Source of the DNA: Nitrosomonas sp. UBA6494
Lineage (GTDB): Bacteria > Pseudomonadota > Gammaproteobacteria > Burkholderiales > Nitrosomonadaceae
DNA length: 9,226 bases
Assembly: GCA_002435335.1 (NCBI GenBank)
Contig: DJMI01000173.1
Location: 14,203-23,428, forward strand
Direction: 5' to 3'
Of the stretch, positions 1 to 6,352 are shown piece by piece. The notes under the pieces were generated by a model. It was not told where the DNA came from and searched no databases. It worked only from the letters and a program-made list of their open reading frames with translations. Within the stretch, counting starts at the first letter, position 1; every line of letters begins with the position of its first letter. The position numbers and the translations under genes were made by a program.

Positions 1-2
1 GA

Positions 3-38
3 CAAGTGGTTAAGGATGTGATACTGGAGGTTCGATGA
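3..38 (+). CDS. Possible 3' end of an upstream gene (partial)
   Basis: Frame 3 is open from the window edge to a TGA at 36-38 and encodes the residues QVVKDVILEVR. That composition would suit a real protein C-terminus, and its stop overlaps the ATG of the next small ORF as ATGA, a common sign of translational coupling. Eleven codons are too few to assign a family, and an open frame this short occurs easily by chance. The neighbouring frame 1 is also open, to a TGA at 19-21, so the choice of frame is an inference. Confidence 0.22.
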   Translation, partial: QVVKDVILEVR

Positions 39-175
39 AAAGCATAAAAGAATCACACTGCAGATGCGGATGTGGCTGGTCTCTTCACCCTTGCCGATGG
101 TTGCTATTCCTGAAAGATAATCAAATTTCTCTATTGCTTATGAAAAATAATTTTCATGGATTGAAGCTTTTATAG
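35..175 (+). CDS. Small cysteine-rich hypothetical ORF, 46 aa
   Basis: ATG at 35 is preceded by GGAGG at 26-30 with a 4-base spacer, the best Shine-Dalgarno match in the window, and the frame runs to TAG at 173-175. The product has cysteines at residues 9, 11, 13 and 20, three of them in a CRCGCGW cluster, a short hydrophobic stretch (WLLFL, about residues 22-26) and a basic tail. I recognise no family. The clustered cysteines could bind metal or form disulfides, but this is speculation. Its start overlaps the stop of a possible upstream gene. The second half is AT-rich and contains a perfect palindrome (140-157), so the ORF may be a chance reading of intergenic DNA. The large permease gene downstream is convergent with it. 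Confidence 0.3.
   Translation: MKSIKESHCRCGCGWSLHPCRWLLFLKDNQISLLLMKNNFHGLKLL
140..157. repeat. AT-rich perfect inverted repeat
   Basis: ATGAAAA (140-146) and TTTTCAT (151-157) are perfect reverse complements separated by ATAA. The element lies inside the small cysteine-rich ORF and about 70 bases beyond the permease stop codon. It lacks a GC-rich stem and a following T-run, so it is not a classical terminator. It could be an operator-like site or simply AT-rich sequence. Confidence 0.35.
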
Positions 176-225
176 TCGATTGAAGCAATTTGTTCCATGA
201 GGTGTTGCTTGAAAAAAATAGCAGA

Positions 226-1803
226 TTATTTTAATTTTGTTTCCTTAATCTGTTTTGGAGTTTCTGAAATTGTCAAATTGATCTGGAGGCCGTTTGTTGC
301 AGGATCGTCGGCTACCATATGCGCTCTTTCCAATGGTAGCGTTTCACCGCGAAAGAAACGCGGCTGATGGACATGGCACATCGCCATCAATGGAATTCCG
401 AATAATAAAGCGACTACGCCGATCAGAAACACCGCGCCTATTCCAACAATTGATCCACCTGATCCGTAATCCGGATCCATCATGTTCCAAGCTTGTAAAA
501 CACCGACCACGATCAAAACCAGAGAAGCGATGGCCGGGAAAATGACTTGCGATAGTGCCGTATGCCAATGATTGAATGCGGTACGATGAAAATAGAGGAC
601 GCATGCGAGTGCAGCCACGGTGTAATAAGTGCATACGGCGATACTAACGCTCTGAATCGTATCTTTTACGATCGATTCGCTGATTAAACTCAGCGAAATA
701 TAGATGACCAGTGTCATCAATCCGATTACCCATGTGGCAAATTTCGGTGTTTGAGTAGCGTGATTGACGGATGAGAAGTGTCGCGGAATGGCTTTGTAGG
801 TGGCCATCGCCAAAGCGACTCGCGCGGAAGGCATGATTGTCGACATGGTGGCCGAGAAAGCCGAAATGGCGATAATCAGAGCGGCAACCATCGTGCCATT
901 TGTGCCGATGATGCTGGTTGCCAGTACGGTAACGGCGGAATCGATATTGTCTTTGGCGATCAGGCTGGCGCTGTCTTGTGAATCGATACCGGCATAAGCC
1001 AATGCCGCAGTGGCAAATACGACATAAGTGATCACGGTAATGGTCATGGCGATGATTCCGCTGCGCCCGGCTTGCTCCGCATTGCCTTTGGTTTCTTCCG
1101 ACATGGCCAGCGATGCGTCAAATCCCCAGAATATGAATAGCGCTACGAGAAATCCATTAAGAAAGGCGTCAAAAGATGAAATGGCGAATGGATTAAACCA
1201 TTCCAGCGATATTGGTGCTGCCGTGCTGACGGTGTTTTCTTGCGCTACCTCAACAAACAGGAATGCGGCAAGGGATATCAGTAATCCGTATTGAAGAATA
1301 GTCAGAATCAGCGTAGTACGGGAAGATTCTTTGGCGCCGAGCGCGGTCAGGTAAGTCGAGCTTAGAATGAATAAGATGGCGATGCTGAATTGGAACCAAG
1401 GAGAGATTTCGCTGACATTCAATAATATCGCTATGGAATTGACGATGATTTGTGTTGCAGCGACGCCTGACAGCACGCTGGCTAACAACATGGACCAGCC
1501 GCCAAACCAACCGAATCGAGGTCCAATGGCTTTGGATCCCCAGGTAAAAACAGTTCCGGAATCGGGTGCCGAAGTGGTTAGATGTTTATAGGATAGTGCT
1601 ACGAAAAACATCGGTATCACCGATAGCATCAATACAATCGGCAATTGATAGCCGCTCTCGAAGGCACCGTGACCCAATGCGCCGGTCAATGAATAGGCAG
1701 GTGCGGTAGCCGCCAAACCAATCGTGACAGCGGCTGTCTGCGAGACTGATCCTTTTTTTAATCCCTTGGCTTTCAAGCCGTGCATGGTGGTTTCTTCGTG
1801 CAT
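226..1803 (-). CDS. APC-superfamily amino acid/polyamine permease
   Basis: A 525-residue inner-membrane secondary transporter of the amino acid-polyamine-organocation superfamily. About 12 hydrophobic segments can be read, beginning near residues 24-45, 52-72, 101-127, 140-155, 164-186 and 210-233, and ending near 451-475. The TM1 region has the small-residue and proline stretch (GLAATAPAYS) seen in the family. The FWGFD segment (about 225-229) followed by EETK (236-239) matches the TM6 signature of APC permeases. The loop before TM3 carries the conserved proline and glycine (APDSGTVFTWG). The C-terminal tail of about 45 residues is hydrophilic. Substrate cannot be read from sequence; an amino acid or polyamine is likely. 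A longer frame opens at TTG 1857, but ATG 1803 is better: it has AGGGA just upstream, and a good promoter candidate (1848-1876) overlaps the TTG. The stop is TAA at 226-228. Neither neighbour suggests a pathway, and it appears to be transcribed alone. Confidence 0.88.
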   Translation of the reverse strand: MHEETTMHGLKAKGLKKGSVSQTAAVTIGLAATAPAYSLTGALGHGAFESGYQLPIVLMLSVIPMFFVALSYKHLTTSAPDSGTVFTWGSKAIGPRFGWFGGWSMLLASVLSGVAATQIIVNSIAILLNVSEISPWFQFSIAILFILSSTYLTALGAKESSRTTLILTILQYGLLISLAAFLFVEVAQENTVSTAAPISLEWFNPFAISSFDAFLNGFLVALFIFWGFDASLAMSEETKGNAEQAGRSGIIAMTITVITYVVFATAALAYAGIDSQDSASLIAKDNIDSAVTVLATSIIGTNGTMVAALIIAISAFSATMSTIMPSARVALAMATYKAIPRHFSSVNHATQTPKFATWVIGLMTLVIYISLSLISESIVKDTIQSVSIAVCTYYTVAALACVLYFHRTAFNHWHTALSQVIFPAIASLVLIVVGVLQAWNMMDPDYGSGGSIVGIGAVFLIGVVALLFGIPLMAMCHVHQPRFFRGETLPLERAHMVADDPATNGLQINLTISETPKQIKETKLK

Positions 1804-1847
1804 ATTTCCCTGTATTTTGAACTGAAGTTCGGATTTTTTAGCGCAGG

Positions 1848-1876
1848 AAGGTAACAAAGTATGACAGGTCAGTCAA
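1848..1876 (-). promoter_or_regulatory. Candidate sigma-70 promoter of the permease gene
   Basis: On the minus strand, TTGACT (1871-1876, five of six matches to the -35 consensus) is followed after 17 bases by TACCTT (1848-1853). A TG one base upstream of that hexamer gives an extended -10 element. Transcription would begin near 1841, leaving a leader of about 38 bases that contains the AGGGA before ATG 1803. The spacer contains the minus-strand sequence CTGTCAT (1861-1867), inside a short dyad TGAC-CT-GTCA, so an operator may overlap this promoter. Confidence 0.45.
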
Positions 1877-1898
1877 AAATTAAATAAGCGATGACCAA

Positions 1899-3518
1899 TC
1901 AAAGATAAGCAATGCCGGTATGGCTCAATTCGAGCAGATTGATGTTTTGTACATTGAAGCTACTGTCGGCGGCCAATGCCGTCAAACCTCCAACGGTAAT
2001 ATCACCGCTATCGAGTAAATTGACATAAGGGGATATATCCGATTCTTGGGGTGCGGAACCAAATAAATTTTTCCAAAGCAATGCAACGATTTCATCGTGA
2101 TCTGAAAGACCTGCAGCATTGATTGCAAGCGCTGCTAATTGCTCATAACTCAACCCGTCATCCAATTTGGACAAGCCGATGCCGACATACATCTGATTGG
2201 AAACGGTGTTTGAGCCGAACACGGCACCTATAATTTTTGCTACTTCTCCAGCATGACCATTCAGATCCAACGCAAGCTTGTAGTCATCGAAAGCCAATCG
2301 CTCGATATTGATCAGCGTATCTTGATTATGAGATTCATCTTTTTCCGAGAGCGTATATCCGTTAATGGATTTTGATAGAGAAAATTGATTGCGGGGCGCT
2401 TCTACGATGACCGTATCGATTCCTAAACCGCCATTCAATATGTTGCTGCCGTGGTTTCCGATCAAGATGTCGTCGCTTTGGCCTGCGGTAACATTTTCGA
2501 TCGTAACGCCGTCCGCTATCCAAACATTGGGTACCGGTAAACCTAAATCAATGCCATTTGCTTGAACGTAGACCGATTGACCGATAACCGAGCCGCCGGC
2601 GGGATTTAAATCGAACAGGCTTGGAATGGTACCGTTATAGACGATAGCATCGGTTCCGTCTGCGTCCCATATCGTTTCATGATAGGTTTGTGCATCGGTG
2701 TAGGTGTATGTGTTGTTGCCGGCATGATAATCATCATTGGCGCCATAGAGGTATTGAATGGCAGCAATGTCCAGTATCATCGGTGTCGTGGGATGAAAAG
2801 AAAAACCAGTTCCTTCTTCGCCTTCCAAATCGGCATAGGTATAACTCATGATGGTATAGGAGACTTTATCGAGACTATCCGGAAGTACCGAGTCAAATAA
2901 ATCGTCTTCGTCATCATCGTCGTCGTCGTCGTCGCCTTCGTTTTCGTCCTCGCCTTCAATTTCATCCTGGTACTCAATTTTGCTTGAACTTCCATCGTAA
3001 AACGGATGCTTGAGGCCCAGTGAGTGACCGATTTCGTGCATCAGTGTTTCAAAAGACATGCTGCCCGGGTTCCATTCTTCACGATTGAGCTGGCTTTGCG
3101 TATTAATCCAGATATCGCTGGCTGCCGGACTGTAGGATGGTAAATACGACCAAGCCAAGACTGATCCATCGGGATCGGAAGTATAGGCAGGGCGGATGTC
3201 ACCAACTACCTCTGGTGTTTCTGCGACTTGAACAAATTGAATATCCGCGACGTTAGCCCATTGCTGCAACGCTTTTTCGAAATTAAAACGCTCCGAAGCA
3301 GTCAATGGTTTAAATGAACTGCTCCAGGGTTCGCCGTTTCCGAATGGCGAACCGTAGCCGTTGAAAAATTGTGACCACAGCAATCCACTATTGCTGCTGG
3401 GATAGCTGTAGGAAATGGTATCGTCTTTCCATTGCGTTCCGCCCAGCAACGCATTAATGCTCGCATCTTTGGCGAGATCAGAAAAACGAATTTCGCTGGA
3501 TTCGTAAGGAGTCGGCAT
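1899..3518 (-). CDS. Serralysin-like M10 zinc metalloprotease, type I secretion substrate
   Basis: A 539-residue secreted endopeptidase of the metzincin clan. The zinc site HEIGHSLGLKHP is at residues 161-172 (ligands H161, H165, H171; catalytic E162), and the Met-turn YTIMSY has M224 and Y226. The N-terminal part (about 20-245) is the catalytic domain. There is no N-terminal signal peptide, as expected for type I secretion. Residues 345-371 form three degenerate RTX nonapeptides (the last is GGLGIDTVI), far fewer than in typical serralysins. From about 400 to the end runs a module with the motifs ALDLNGHAGEVAKIIGAVFG, MYVGIGL and LLELSHTGI, which I recognise from RTX-type exported proteins of betaproteobacteria and take as the secretion end. 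An acidic insert (185-206) separates the zinc site from the Met-turn. An upstream TTG at 3521 adds one residue; ATG 3518 is preferred. No transporter genes or inhibitor gene are in the window. Confidence 0.9.
   Translation of the reverse strand: MPTPYESSEIRFSDLAKDASINALLGGTQWKDDTISYSYPSSNSGLLWSQFFNGYGSPFGNGEPWSSSFKPLTASERFNFEKALQQWANVADIQFVQVAETPEVVGDIRPAYTSDPDGSVLAWSYLPSYSPAASDIWINTQSQLNREEWNPGSMSFETLMHEIGHSLGLKHPFYDGSSSKIEYQDEIEGEDENEGDDDDDDDDEDDLFDSVLPDSLDKVSYTIMSYTYADLEGEEGTGFSFHPTTPMILDIAAIQYLYGANDDYHAGNNTYTYTDAQTYHETIWDADGTDAIVYNGTIPSLFDLNPAGGSVIGQSVYVQANGIDLGLPVPNVWIADGVTIENVTAGQSDDILIGNHGSNILNGGLGIDTVIVEAPRNQFSLSKSINGYTLSEKDESHNQDTLINIERLAFDDYKLALDLNGHAGEVAKIIGAVFGSNTVSNQMYVGIGLSKLDDGLSYEQLAALAINAAGLSDHDEIVALLWKNLFGSAPQESDISPYVNLLDSGDITVGGLTALAADSSFNVQNINLLELSHTGIAYL
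2902..2934. repeat. TCN triplet repeat with six perfect TCG units
   Basis: Eleven consecutive TCN triplets, of which the last six (2917-2934) are uninterrupted TCG. On the coding (minus) strand this gives GAC/GAT/GAA codons and so the Asp/Glu run of the metalloprotease. As a triplet array it could gain or lose units by replication slippage without shifting the reading frame. Confidence 0.85.
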
Positions 3519-3588
3519 CAATGTATCTCACAATGGATCAAGACGATATGAGATGATTTCTATCACGGTAAGTTTCATCGGCTAGTGA
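3519..3588 (-). other. Intergenic spacer between phoB-like gene and metalloprotease
   Basis: Seventy bases separate the two same-strand genes. A weak promoter can be drawn on the minus strand: TTACCG (3566-3571), 17 bases, TATCGT (3543-3548), matching three and four of six consensus positions. A GTGAGA (3526-3531) about 8 bases before the ATG may serve as a weak ribosome binding site. No terminator hairpin with a T-run is visible after the phoB-like gene, so co-transcription of the protease with it is possible. Confidence 0.25.
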
Positions 3589-4314
3589 TTAATCGGCAAC
3601 TTCATCATTTTTTTCAACAGAAAAACGATATCCGGCTCCTCGTACTGTTTGCACCAAATTTTCTTTCCCAGCGGCTTCAAGAATTTTTCGTATCCGTCGG
3701 ATATGAACATCGACAGTGCGATCTTCGATAAAAACATGGTCACCCCAGACGCGATCCAGCAGATGAGCACGGGTATGCACGCGTTCTTTATATATCATTA
3801 AGAAATGCAGCAAACGAAACTCCGTCGGTCCTAAGAAAAGTTCGATAGATTGGGGGTCGTTGCCGATCTGTGCATGGACACGGTGCATAACCGGATCAAG
3901 TTTTAATCCGCCGATTTCGATGATTTCATCCGACATTTCCGGCAATCTGCGCCGCATTACTGCTTTTATGCGCGCGATCAGTTCGCGAGGCGAGAAGGGC
4001 TTGGTGATGTAATCGTCGGCCCCGGCGTCTAATCCGGTGATTTTGTCGCTTTCCTGGGTACGAGCAGTCAGCATGATGATTGGAATATCTTTGGTGCGTG
4101 CTTCCCGCCGCAATTTCTTGGCAAAATCTACGCCGCTCATGTCAGGTAACATCCAATCAAGCAAAATCAAATCCGGTAGTACCTCGTTGCATAACTTGAT
4201 CGCAGTTGTCACGTCGTTTGCACATAAAACAGAATAACCAGCTTGTTTTAAATTCATTGCAATCAATTCCTGGATTGCTGGTTCATCTTCAACAACCAGT
4301 AGTTTGACGGTCAT
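3589..4314 (-). CDS. phoB: PhoB-like OmpR-family response regulator
   Basis: A 241-residue cytoplasmic two-component regulator. The receiver domain (about 1-120) has the acidic pair E9/D10, phosphoacceptor D53 in LILLDWMLPD, T83 and K105 in TKPF. The C-terminal winged helix (about 130-235) has LGPTEFRLLHFLM, the recognition-helix segment EDRTVDVHIRRIRK (197-210) and the wing GAGYRFS. The recognition helix and receiver closely follow PhoB, which activates phosphate-starvation genes by binding Pho boxes, and the length is normal for PhoB. ATG 4314 has GAGAA about 5 bases upstream. The usual neighbour phoR is absent: the gene lies between nrdJ (64 bases upstream, same strand) and the metalloprotease. 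PhoB is the best assignment, but another OmpR-family regulator is possible because the partner kinase is not seen. Confidence 0.88.
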   Translation of the reverse strand: MTVKLLVVEDEPAIQELIAMNLKQAGYSVLCANDVTTAIKLCNEVLPDLILLDWMLPDMSGVDFAKKLRREARTKDIPIIMLTARTQESDKITGLDAGADDYITKPFSPRELIARIKAVMRRRLPEMSDEIIEIGGLKLDPVMHRVHAQIGNDPQSIELFLGPTEFRLLHFLMIYKERVHTRAHLLDRVWGDHVFIEDRTVDVHIRRIRKILEAAGKENLVQTVRGAGYRFSVEKNDEVAD

Positions 4315-4336
4315 CGGATTCTCGTTTTATTTTGAT

Positions 4337-4356
4337 TAAAATACAGCATGATTTTA
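4337..4356. repeat. Inverted repeat upstream of the phoB-like gene
   Basis: TAAAAT (4337-4342) and ATTTTA (4351-4356) are perfect reverse complements 8 bases apart, 22 bases before the start codon of the response regulator and just after nrdJ. On the minus strand TTGTAAAAT and CTGTATTTT also form a loose direct repeat with a 13-base period, which does not fit the 11-base period of a Pho box. It is AT-rich and could be coincidental. Confidence 0.25.
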
Positions 4357-4378
4357 CAACCGAATTCATCAAATTTGT

Positions 4379-6202
4379 TTAATCGGTTTCGCGCTCGCAA
4401 TTACCGCAATAGCGTGTCGCATGAGACGCAGCGGTTTGATCAAGTACAGTGCCGGTAATCGGATTGGGCCGAAAAACGGTGCAGCCTTTCAATCCAAGTG
4501 CATAAGCATGTTGATAGACGCGGCGGAAGGCGTCGAAATCATAGTCGGGTGGAATGTTGATCGTTTTTGAAATCGCCTGATCGACATAAGGCTGAATCGT
4601 CGCTTGCATACGCAATTGCTCGTCGGGGGGTACGGCGTGCGCGTTGATGAACGCGGGCGGCAGTGTGTCGTGATGCTGTTGCTGCCAGTGTTGCCATAGC
4701 GCAACGGCATAATCGGTAACGGTGAATTCGCGGTTACTGCCGTCCGGTTGCAATACCCGCCTTGTATAGCAATGATCGAATACCGGTTCCAATCCGCTGG
4801 AAATATTGTTTGCCAGCAAGCTGATGCTGCCCGCCGGGGCGATGGCGGTCAAATGGCTGTTGCGAATGCCATGGCGCGCGATGCCATCGCGGATCGATTC
4901 CGGCAAAGCTTGCACAAACTCACCGGCTAAAAAGCTTTCCCGTTCGAACAGCGGAAACGATGCTTTTTCCCGGGCGATTTCAATCGAAGTCCGGTACGCC
5001 GCATGGCAGACGCGTTGCATGATCTGTTGTGCGGTTTGTAGCGACTCATCGCTGCCGTAACGGATGCTTAGCATCATCAACGCATCCGCCAATCCGGTTA
5101 TGCCCAAACCAATGCGCCGCGAATTTTTGGCTTGCTCGGCTTGTTTTGCCAGCGGAAAGCGTGAAGCATCGATTACGTTATCGAGCAATCTTACGGCAAT
5201 CGCGGCGGCAGTGTCGATGCCTTCCCAATCGAGTTGCGCTTGTCCGGTAAAAGGTTCGCGCACGAATCGCGTCAGATTGAGAGAGCCGAGATTACAAGCC
5301 CCGTAAGGCGGCAACGGCACTTCGCCGCACGGGTTGGTGGCGTGTATGGTTTCGCAGTAATACTGATTGTTCAGCCGATTGATGCGATCGATGAACAGCA
5401 CACCGGGTTCTGCGTAATCATAATTGGCGCGCATGATCGTGTGCCACAATTCGCGCGCTCGGATACGCCGGTAAATCCTGCAAGGCACAGGCGCGGTATA
5501 CCCCGGCCAGTGATGCAAAACCGTTTCTTTGTGGGCGCCATTCGGCCCGACGGGGAAAACCAGCGGCCAGTCCGCATTTTCGTCTACCGCTTTCATGAAT
5601 GCATCGCTGATCAGCACCGAGACATTGAAATGGCGTAATTGCAGGCGGTCTTGTTTCGCGGCGACGAATGCCTCGATATCGGGGTGGTCGCAGCGCAACG
5701 TACCCATCATCGCGCCTCGTCGTGCACCGGTCGATAAAATGGTGGCGCACATACGATCCCAAATTTGCATAAACGAAACCGGTCCTGATGCGATTGAGCC
5801 GACGTCGTTAGCCGGCGAGCCGTACGGTCGCAGCGTCGAAAAATCGTATCCGATCCCGCCGCCTTGTTGCATCGTCAGCGCGCCTTCCTTCAGCGCCTCA
5901 AAAATTCCATCCATCGAATCGGCAATCGTTCCCATCACGAAACAATTGAACAATGTCACGCGATGCGAGGTGCCCGCCCCCGCAAGAATCCGTCCGCCGG
6001 GCAGGAATTTGAAATCCTGTAAACTGTCGTAGAACCGCGTTTGCCAATAATCCGGATCTTTTTCGGCAGCGGCTAAGGCAGCGGCAACGCGGCGCCAAGT
6101 ATCCAGGATGGTGGCATCGCGTACCATACCCCGTTCACGGAAACGATATTTGGCATCCCAAATGTGCTGGGCGATGGGAGTGGTGAGATACGGATCGTTC
6201 AT
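4379..6202 (-). CDS. nrdJ: Adenosylcobalamin-dependent (class II) ribonucleotide reductase
   Basis: A 607-residue enzyme that reduces ribonucleotides to deoxyribonucleotides using a thiyl radical generated from adenosylcobalamin, with no oxygen requirement. With numbering from ATG 6202, the active-site segment NPCGE is at 290-294 (radical cysteine C292, glutamate E294). The redox cysteines are C87 (FNCFV) and C303 (GACNLGSLNL). The phosphate-binding segment APAGSISLLANN lies at about 455-466, and the C-terminal CGNC (C599, C602) is the pair expected to re-reduce the active site. The length fits the compact single-chain NrdJ group. A longer frame from TTG 6283 adds 27 residues with no ribosome site and runs into the divergent promoter dyad, so ATG 6202 is preferred, although its own Shine-Dalgarno sequence is poor. 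No class I subunit or B12 gene is nearby. A cobalamin riboswitch is not seen upstream. Confidence 0.93.
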   Translation of the reverse strand: MNDPYLTTPIAQHIWDAKYRFRERGMVRDATILDTWRRVAAALAAAEKDPDYWQTRFYDSLQDFKFLPGGRILAGAGTSHRVTLFNCFVMGTIADSMDGIFEALKEGALTMQQGGGIGYDFSTLRPYGSPANDVGSIASGPVSFMQIWDRMCATILSTGARRGAMMGTLRCDHPDIEAFVAAKQDRLQLRHFNVSVLISDAFMKAVDENADWPLVFPVGPNGAHKETVLHHWPGYTAPVPCRIYRRIRARELWHTIMRANYDYAEPGVLFIDRINRLNNQYYCETIHATNPCGEVPLPPYGACNLGSLNLTRFVREPFTGQAQLDWEGIDTAAAIAVRLLDNVIDASRFPLAKQAEQAKNSRRIGLGITGLADALMMLSIRYGSDESLQTAQQIMQRVCHAAYRTSIEIAREKASFPLFERESFLAGEFVQALPESIRDGIARHGIRNSHLTAIAPAGSISLLANNISSGLEPVFDHCYTRRVLQPDGSNREFTVTDYAVALWQHWQQQHHDTLPPAFINAHAVPPDEQLRMQATIQPYVDQAISKTINIPPDYDFDAFRRVYQHAYALGLKGCTVFRPNPITGTVLDQTAASHATRYCGNCERETD

Positions 6203-6278
6203 GGTTTTCAGGATAACATCGAACCTAATGGAAAATTTCGGATGATGCTCAAATGACGCAAGCCACAATCCGAAACTG

Positions 6279-6302
6279 TGCAATCAATTATCTATTGACG
6301 CA
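6279..6302. promoter_or_regulatory. Dyad overlapping the ppk2 promoter, candidate operator
   Basis: TCAAT (6284-6288) and ATTGA (6294-6298) are perfect reverse complements around a 5-base centre. The arms extend outward with one bulged base to TGC (6279-6281) and GCA (6300-6302). The right arm overlaps the -35 hexamer TTGACG (6295-6300), so a protein bound here could block or regulate rightward transcription. No known regulator family is assigned. Confidence 0.3.
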
Positions 6303-6323
6303 ATGGGTATTGCATTTTATCGT
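6295..6323 (+). promoter_or_regulatory. Candidate sigma-70 promoter of the ppk2 operon
   Basis: TTGACG (6295-6300, five of six) and TATCGT (6318-6323, four of six) are separated by exactly 17 bases. Transcription would begin near 6330, leaving a leader of about 23 bases before ATG 6353 that contains the purine-rich GAGAAG used as Shine-Dalgarno sequence. This is the most convincing promoter in the window. Confidence 0.55.
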
Positions 6324-6352
6324 GCGGATTAACTGATGTGCGAGAAGTCACC

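Larger units (their letters stand above)
6203..6352. promoter_or_regulatory. Divergent regulatory region between nrdJ and ppk2
   Basis: A 150-base spacer separates the two divergent start codons. Rightward it holds a good promoter for the polyphosphate kinase (6295-6323). Leftward, the best element is an extended -10 (TGT then TATCCT, 6210-6218 on the minus strand) lying only 7 bases from the nrdJ ATG and lacking a recognisable -35. A dyad centred near 6291 sits between them. There is no room for, and no sign of, a cobalamin riboswitch. Confidence 0.5.

Noticed and set aside
140..157. Fur box
   Set aside because: The palindrome has even symmetry and A-runs where the Fur consensus has GATAAT units around an odd centre, so the match is superficial.
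159..187. Direct repeat GATTGAAGC (159-167 and 179-187)
   Set aside because: Two short copies in AT-rich DNA 20 bases apart, with no third copy or flanking structure.
183..210. Terminator hairpin AAGCAA/TTGCTT downstream of the permease
   Set aside because: The stem is only 6 bp with a 16-base loop, and the A-run beside it is on the wrong side to give a T-run after the stem on the minus strand.
1804..1857. TTG start adding 18 residues to the permease
   Set aside because: No ribosome site precedes it, and it lies between the -35 and -10 of the best promoter candidate, so it would not be in the mRNA. ATG 1803 has AGGGA upstream.
3519..3588. Pho box upstream of the metalloprotease
   Set aside because: The best alignment (ATCTCAT followed 11 bases later by TCTTGAT) matches only five and three of seven consensus positions.
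5029..6032. Several long open frames antisense or out of frame inside nrdJ
   Set aside because: They lie wholly within a gene whose protein matches its family from end to end, have no ribosome sites and give low-complexity Arg/Ser/Cys-rich products typical of shadow frames.
6203..6283. TTG start adding 27 residues to nrdJ
   Set aside because: The extension does not look like the NrdJ N-terminus, has no Shine-Dalgarno sequence and begins inside the dyad of the divergent promoter.
6203..6352. Cobalamin riboswitch upstream of the B12-dependent nrdJ
   Set aside because: The spacer is only 150 bases and shared with a divergent promoter. I see no B12-box-like sequence or the expected long multi-stem structure.
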